Assembly (NCBI GenBank): GCA_016210895.1
Contig: JACQTG010000285.1
Span: forward strand, 1 to 11,763
From: Acidobacteriota bacterium
GTDB taxonomy: Bacteria; Acidobacteriota; Terriglobia; Acidoferrales; 2-02-FULL-67-57
Direction: 5' to 3'
DNA length: 11,763 nucleotides
Below the pieces are notes generated by a model. It saw nothing but the letters and a program-made list of their open reading frames with translations, did not search any database and was not told the DNA's origin. Positions 7,387 through 11,763 of the stretch are shown here, one piece after another (the first letter of the stretch is position 1; each line of letters begins with the position of its first letter). Both the position numbers and the translations under genes were made by a program.

Positions 7387-9592
7387 GCCACGCTCGCGGC
7401 GGTTTGTGCATGTGGGCAGCCTGGTGCTGCTCGTGCTTGCGGCGATGGTCTTTGCGCTCGGCTCTTTGCGACTCGGCTTCATCGAGCCGGAAAGTCCCCA
7501 AGCCACCATCCTGCTGTACGTCCTCTCGACGTTGGTCTTTCTCAGCTTTGTCATCCTCGGGCTGGTGCTGGTGCGGAGCCTCCTGCGGCTCTACGCCGAG
7601 CGGCGGCAACAGGTTCTGGGAACGAAATTCAAAACCAAGATGGTGGTAGGGGCCCTGGCGCTGTCGCTGGTGCCGGCGGTGGCGATGTTTTTCGTCAGTT
7701 ATGCCCTGCTGAACCGCACCCTGGCCAAGTGGTTCCCCCGGCCGCTGGAAATCGTGCGCGACGATGCCCGCGAGATTCTCCACTACCTGATACAGAGCGG
7801 CGAGGCACGCGCCCAAGAGCTGGCCCAGTACCTGGCCGACGAACCTGGCCTGCAACGGAGCTTGGCCCAGCGCGACTACCGCCGAGCGCAAGAACAGTTG
7901 GCGCACCTGCGTGAACGCTACGAATTGGCTTGGGCAGGTTTGACGAATGCGCGCGGGGAACTGGTGGCGGCTTCCCGCCACCCCGACATCTCCGCTGACC
8001 TCCAGTCGCTCGTCCCGGCGGTGTTGGAACCACCGGCCGCCTATGCACGCACGCTCTCGCAAGCCGTAGGCGAGCAGCAGTTTCACCTCGCCCGTGTTCG
8101 GCTTGAGAGCCGCGCCGGGGAAGCCGGGGGCGCCGTGATCGTTGCCGCCGCCGTACCGACGGACCTGCAAGCCAAGTTCTTTGAAATCGAGAGCGAGTCG
8201 AAAAAATACGCTGCCATCGCCGCCGAACGAAAAACCTACACCGTTCAGGCTATGCTGATCCTGCTCCTGATCACGGGTCTGGTGCTGTTTGTGGCCACTT
8301 GGGCGGCTCTTCACCTCGCACGCCAGGTCACTGTCCCCATTCAAGCCCTAGCGCTGGCCACCCAGCAGGTTTCTCGGGGCCACTTCGATTACCGGGTCGA
8401 CGTTCCCGCGCAGGACGAGCTCGGCACGCTGGTCGATTCCTTCAACCGGATGACCGCACAGTTGGGGGAGAATCGGCGTCAACTGGAAGCCTCGCAACGC
8501 AGTCTGGAAGCAGCCGTGGCCGAGCTGGAACAACGCCGACAGCTGATGGAGGCCATCCTCGAGAGCATCCCAACCGGCGTCGTGACCCTTAACAACAGCC
8601 GCCAGGTGGTCAGCCACAACCCGTCCGCCGTCCGCCTGCTGGGGCGCCGGCGGCTGAATGGAAACCGGCTCGAAGATTGGGTCGGAGCGGACAGCGCCGG
8701 CGCGCTCACGGGTTTGCTCGACCGGGCGGCGCGGTTGGGCAATGCCTCGGGCGAGCTGGAGTTCCGTTTTCGCCGCCGGGTGGCGCACGTGGCGGTCACG
8801 GTCTCCGCTCTGCGCGGGCCGGAGCAGAGCGAAGGCTTCGTGCTTGTGCTCGATGATCTGACCGAACTCTTGCGGGCGCAAAAGGCCGCGGCTTGGCAGG
8901 AGGTGGCGCAGCGCATCGCCCATGAAATCAAGAATCCTCTCACACCGATTCAGCTCTCCGCCGACCGCATTCGCCGTTACCTGGGGCGCCAGGCGCAGGC
9001 GAACCCCGGGCAGCAAGCCGAGTTGCGACGACTGATCGGCGACTGCGCAGCACAGATTGGGCTCGAGGTCCACGGGCTCAAGATGCTCGTGGATGAATTC
9101 AGCCGGTTTGCACGCTTCCCCGCCGCCCAGTTCGCGCCCCGACAGTTGAACCAGATCGTGGAATCAACTTTGACACCCTATCAAGAGTCTTCCAACGGCA
9201 TCACGATTCGTACCGAGCTCGACCCGAGCCTCCCCGAAATGCGCCTGGATGCTGACCTGCTTCGCCGTGCACTCGTGAACCTCATCGAAAACGCCCTGGA
9301 TGCGGTGGCCGAAACGCCGGTCAAGGAAATCCTGATTCGCACGCGTAAGCTGGCGCCGCTGCCCGCAGTTGAGCTGAGCGTGGCCGATACCGGGCCGGGC
9401 ATCCCGGCGGACACCAAGCCGCGCCTCTTTCTTCCCTTCTTTTCCACCAAGACCAAAGGGATGGGACTCGGGTTGGCCATCGTGGATCGCATTGTGGCTG
9501 AGCACCACGGCGTGATTCGCGTCGAAGATAACGAGCCCCAAGGCGCCCGGTTCGTGATTGAGCTTCCCACTGAGGCGCCCTCAGCCGCTTGA
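7373..9592 (+). CDS. ntrY: NtrY-like transmembrane sensor histidine kinase
   Basis: The 739-residue protein has the NtrY layout: hydrophobic segments near 13-33, 46-70, 91-113 and 289-312, with an extracytoplasmic region of about 175 residues between the third and fourth. Then come a HAMP domain (about 311-365, with DELGTLVDSFNRM), a coiled-coil stretch, a PAS domain (about 390-500), HisKA with AHEIKNPLTPIQLSA (H517 phosphorylated) and an ATPase domain. The latter shows N-box NLIENALDA (N640), G1 DTGPGI (672-677) and G2 GMGLGLAIVD (696-705). NtrY phosphorylates NtrX, and known pairs affect nitrogen use, respiration or envelope functions; the signal here is unknown. The ATG overlaps the glycosylase gene by 14 nt and has a good GGGGAGG site. 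It ends 3 nt before its partner regulator. Family assignment is secure as to domains; the exact name is by analogy. Confidence 0.9.
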   Translation: MPASKPRSRRFVHVGSLVLLVLAAMVFALGSLRLGFIEPESPQATILLYVLSTLVFLSFVILGLVLVRSLLRLYAERRQQVLGTKFKTKMVVGALALSLVPAVAMFFVSYALLNRTLAKWFPRPLEIVRDDAREILHYLIQSGEARAQELAQYLADEPGLQRSLAQRDYRRAQEQLAHLRERYELAWAGLTNARGELVAASRHPDISADLQSLVPAVLEPPAAYARTLSQAVGEQQFHLARVRLESRAGEAGGAVIVAAAVPTDLQAKFFEIESESKKYAAIAAERKTYTVQAMLILLLITGLVLFVATWAALHLARQVTVPIQALALATQQVSRGHFDYRVDVPAQDELGTLVDSFNRMTAQLGENRRQLEASQRSLEAAVAELEQRRQLMEAILESIPTGVVTLNNSRQVVSHNPSAVRLLGRRRLNGNRLEDWVGADSAGALTGLLDRAARLGNASGELEFRFRRRVAHVAVTVSALRGPEQSEGFVLVLDDLTELLRAQKAAAWQEVAQRIAHEIKNPLTPIQLSADRIRRYLGRQAQANPGQQAELRRLIGDCAAQIGLEVHGLKMLVDEFSRFARFPAAQFAPRQLNQIVESTLTPYQESSNGITIRTELDPSLPEMRLDADLLRRALVNLIENALDAVAETPVKEILIRTRKLAPLPAVELSVADTGPGIPADTKPRLFLPFFSTKTKGMGLGLAIVDRIVAEHHGVIRVEDNEPQGARFVIELPTEAPSAA
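9570..9584 (+). repeat. Short inverted repeat at the ntrY/ntrX junction
   Basis: CTGAGG-CGC-CCTCAG is a perfect 6-bp stem with a 3-nt loop, ending 11 nt before the ntrX ATG and lying in the last codons of the ntrY-like gene. There is no following T-run, so it is not an intrinsic terminator. It contains the only purine-rich stretch near this start. A role in coupling is possible but unproven. Confidence 0.35.
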
Positions 9593-9595
9593 CCT

Positions 9596-10963
9596 ATGCG
9601 CACGGCTTCTATCCTGATTGTCGACGACGAGCACGGCATCCGCACCGCCCTCGAGCAAATCCTGCGCGAGGAAGGCTGGCAAGCGGACTCGGTGGCTACG
9701 GGTGAAGAGTGTCTGGCAGCGCTCGACCGCACGCACTATGACCTGGTGCTACTGGACGTCTGGCTGCCCGGGCGCGACGGCCTGGAAACGCTGCAAACGC
9801 TCTCCGGACGTGATCGCGCGCCTGGGGTCATCATGATTTCGGGCCACGGCAACATCGAAACCGCCGTCAAGGCCACCAAACTCGGTGCCTTTGACTTCAT
9901 CGAAAAGCCCCTAACCATCGAAAAAACAGTTCTGGCGGTCAAGAATGCTCTCACCCACCTTCGGCTTACGGAAGAAAACCGCGAACTCCGCGAACAACTG
10001 CAGCAGCGCTACCGGATTGTGGGCGAAAGCGTCCCCCTCAAAGCGCTGCGCCAGCAACTGGCTCTCACCGCGCCGACTAACAGCCGCGTGCTCATCTACG
10101 GCGAGAGCGGGACGGGAAAGGAGCTGGTGGCGCGGGCGCTCCACGCCCAATCCCAGCGCGCGGCCCAGCCCTTCGTGGAGGTCAACTGCGCCGCCATTCC
10201 CGAGGAATTGATCGAAAGCGAGCTCTTCGGCCACGTCAAAGGCGCCTTCACCGGCGCGCAGGAGAACAAAGTGGGGAAGTTCGAGAAAGCCGACGGGGGC
10301 ACGCTCTTCCTCGACGAGGTCGGCGATATGAGCTTGCGCACGCAATCCAAAGTGCTGCGCGTGCTGGAGGAGCAGCGCTTCGAGCCGGTCGGCAGCACAG
10401 CCCCGGTGACCGTGGATGTGCGCGTCATCGCTGCCACCAACAAGAACCTCGAAGAGCGGATCGCGCGCGGACAGTTCCGCGAAGACCTCTTCTACCGGCT
10501 GAACGTCATTCCCTTCTATGTCCCCAGCCTGCGCGAGCGCGTGGAGGACATTCCGGTTTTGGCGGACTACTTTCTGGAGGAATTCGCCCGCACTTACGGC
10601 CGCCGGAAGAAGCAGTTGGCGCCGGATGCCCTGGAGGTCCTGCAGAAATACGCCTGGCCGGGCAACGTGCGGGAGCTGAGGAACCTGATCGAACGGCTCG
10701 TAATCATGGTGCCAGCGGAAACCCTTGAGACACGCCACCTCCCCCCGGACCTCTTCCGCGAAATTTCCGCCGCGACGGCTTCCAGCCCGGTTTCGGCTTC
10801 AACCTTGCAGGAGGCAAGGCTGCGCTCCGAGCGCGATTTCATCCTGCGTAAGCTGGAAGAAAACCGCTGGAACATCAGCCGCACTGCCCTCGCGGTGGGG
10901 CTCGAGCGCTCCCATCTCTACCGCAAGATGCGGGCGCTCGGCATCGGCCCCCGCAGCCGCTAG
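9596..10963 (+). CDS. ntrX: NtrX-like sigma-54-dependent response regulator
   Basis: The 455-residue protein is a complete NtrC-family activator. The receiver (about 5-118) has D10/D11, phosphoacceptor D54, S82 and K104 followed by Pro. The AAA+ domain (about 140-370) has Walker A GESGTGKE (169-176), sigma-54 contact motif GAFTGA (216-221), Walker B GGTLFLDE (234-241) and the PGNVREL segment (355-361). A Fis-type helix-turn-helix near 411-447 (NRWNISRTALAVGLERSHLYRKM) should bind upstream activator sites. It starts 3 nt after the ntrY-like stop with no good Shine-Dalgarno, which indicates coupling to the kinase gene. Unlike the PilR of this window, its receiver loop has normal length and keeps the Lys-Pro pair. 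Its target promoters are not visible here. The stop overlaps the era stop in the palindrome CTAG. Confidence 0.92.
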   Translation: MRTASILIVDDEHGIRTALEQILREEGWQADSVATGEECLAALDRTHYDLVLLDVWLPGRDGLETLQTLSGRDRAPGVIMISGHGNIETAVKATKLGAFDFIEKPLTIEKTVLAVKNALTHLRLTEENRELREQLQQRYRIVGESVPLKALRQQLALTAPTNSRVLIYGESGTGKELVARALHAQSQRAAQPFVEVNCAAIPEELIESELFGHVKGAFTGAQENKVGKFEKADGGTLFLDEVGDMSLRTQSKVLRVLEEQRFEPVGSTAPVTVDVRVIAATNKNLEERIARGQFREDLFYRLNVIPFYVPSLRERVEDIPVLADYFLEEFARTYGRRKKQLAPDALEVLQKYAWPGNVRELRNLIERLVIMVPAETLETRHLPPDLFREISAATASSPVSASTLQEARLRSERDFILRKLEENRWNISRTALAVGLERSHLYRKMRALGIGPRSR

Positions 10964-11763
10964 CCCTGGCCCCAGTCCGCCCGCCAGTCAATCAACCCGG
11001 CCACGCGCGGGTGCTCAGGCCACTTCGGCTGGTGCTTGACGTAAAGCTCCAGGTAGACTCTCCGTTCCAGCAGCTGCTCCAACTCCTCTCTGGCCAGTTG
11101 GCCAATTCGTTTCAGTTGTTGCCCTTTGGTGCCGATCAAAATGCCTTTCTGGCCTTCCCGCTCGACATAGATCGTGGCGTGGATGCGGACGAGGTGATCC
11201 GATTCCTCGAACTTGTCCACCACCACCACGGTCGCGTAGGGAACTTCCTGGCGGGTTTCGCTGAAAATCTTCTCCCGAATAATCTCCGCGGCCAGAAAGC
11301 GTTGCGGCTGGTCGGTCAGATAGTCCTCGGGGAAATACGGCGGCCCCTCCGGCAGGTGCTGGATGAGGGTCCGCTCGAGCAGGTCGAGGTTCTCGCCCCG
11401 CAGCGCAGAAATCGGTATGGACTCGGCAAACTCGTGCTCCTGCCGATAGGCCTCGATCAGTGGCAACAGCCGCTGTTTCTCGATCAGGTCAATCTTGTTC
11501 AGTAGAAGAAAGCTCTTGAGGCCGCTGCGCTTGATTGTCTCCACGGCCAGCCGGTCTTCTTCTCCGCGCGGCTTGCTGGCTTCGGCGACCAGGAGCACCA
11601 AGTCCACCCCTGACAGGGCCTCCGCAACGCTTGCCATCATCTCCTGGTTTAGGGGCGAAAGGGGGTGATGAATCCCCGGTGTATCCACGAACACAATCTG
11701 TGCCTGCGGTCGGGTTAGTACCCCCTGGATGCGCGTGCGTGTGGTTTGCGGCTTGGCCGAGAC
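10960..11763 (-). CDS. era: GTPase Era (5' end cut by window edge)
   Basis: The visible 267 C-terminal residues begin just after the missing G1 P-loop. They contain the G2/switch I segment KPQTTRTRIQG (4-14), G3 DTPG (27-30), G4 NKID (89-92) and G5 SAL (about 119-121). A KH domain follows with IGTKGQQLKRIG, the RNA-binding GxxG loop being GTKG (211-214). Era binds the 3' end of 16S rRNA and assists 30S subunit maturation. The DTPGIHHP segment and the C-terminal KH domain separate it from other small GTPases. About 35 residues are missing beyond the right edge. The gene is convergent with the ntrX-like gene, with overlapping stop codons, and belongs to a different transcription unit. Nothing about the visible part suggests decay. 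Confidence 0.95.
   Translation of the reverse strand, partial: VSAKPQTTRTRIQGVLTRPQAQIVFVDTPGIHHPLSPLNQEMMASVAEALSGVDLVLLVAEASKPRGEEDRLAVETIKRSGLKSFLLLNKIDLIEKQRLLPLIEAYRQEHEFAESIPISALRGENLDLLERTLIQHLPEGPPYFPEDYLTDQPQRFLAAEIIREKIFSETRQEVPYATVVVVDKFEESDHLVRIHATIYVEREGQKGILIGTKGQQLKRIGQLAREELEQLLERRVYLELYVKHQPKWPEHPRVAGLIDWRADWGQG

Noticed and set aside
1..11763. Mobile elements, CRISPR arrays, tRNA/rRNA genes, toxin-antitoxin or defence genes
   Set aside because: None was seen on reading both strands: no regularly spaced repeats, transposase motifs, clover-leaf sequences or small accessory ORFs outside the conserved genes.

Overview
The window is GC-rich (about 60% by eye), densely packed bacterial chromosome. 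It carries a type IV pilus motor and two-component operon on the minus strand, a DNA glycosylase plus NtrYX-type operon on the plus strand, and the 3' part of era at the right edge. The gene order pilB-pilT-pilC-pilS-pilR occurs in Myxococcus/Geobacter-type deltaproteobacteria and in Acidobacteriota. The style of the PilB and PilT proteins makes me lean towards Acidobacteriota, but this is inference from memory and not a database result. No tRNA, rRNA, insertion sequence, prophage gene or CRISPR array was seen.

Left part (1-6482, minus strand, read right to left): pilB (extension ATPase), pilT (retraction ATPase), pilC (inner-membrane platform), pilS (membrane sensor kinase) and pilR (sigma-54-dependent response regulator, cut by the left edge). 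Gaps are 11, 25, 36 and 6 nt, so this looks like one transcription unit. Its likely promoter is TTGACA-N18-TACGAT on the minus strand at 6598-6627. PilB and PilT drive extension and retraction through PilC. In known systems PilS/PilR adjust pilin expression, and pilA would be expected beyond the left edge.

Middle (6483-6723): a 241-bp divergent control region with two back-to-back sigma-70-like promoters whose -35 boxes lie 27 bp apart.

Right part (6724-10963, plus strand): an endonuclease III-related HhH-GPD glycosylase overlaps by 14 nt an NtrY-like sensor kinase, which is followed after 3 nt by an NtrX-like sigma-54 activator. The two regulatory pairs (PilSR and NtrYX) are therefore encoded about 5 kb apart on opposite strands. 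The ntrX-like gene ends tail-to-tail with era; both use a TAG stop inside the same CTAG palindrome.

Most of the window is conserved housekeeping and motility machinery. I found no convincing new biological system. The points worth a second look are small-scale: a C8 tract inside pilT, a glycosylase lacking the fourth iron-sulfur cysteine where the next gene's ribosome binding site begins, a loop insertion in the PilR receiver domain, a mini-ORF ahead of pilS, and CTAG sites concentrated at gene junctions.
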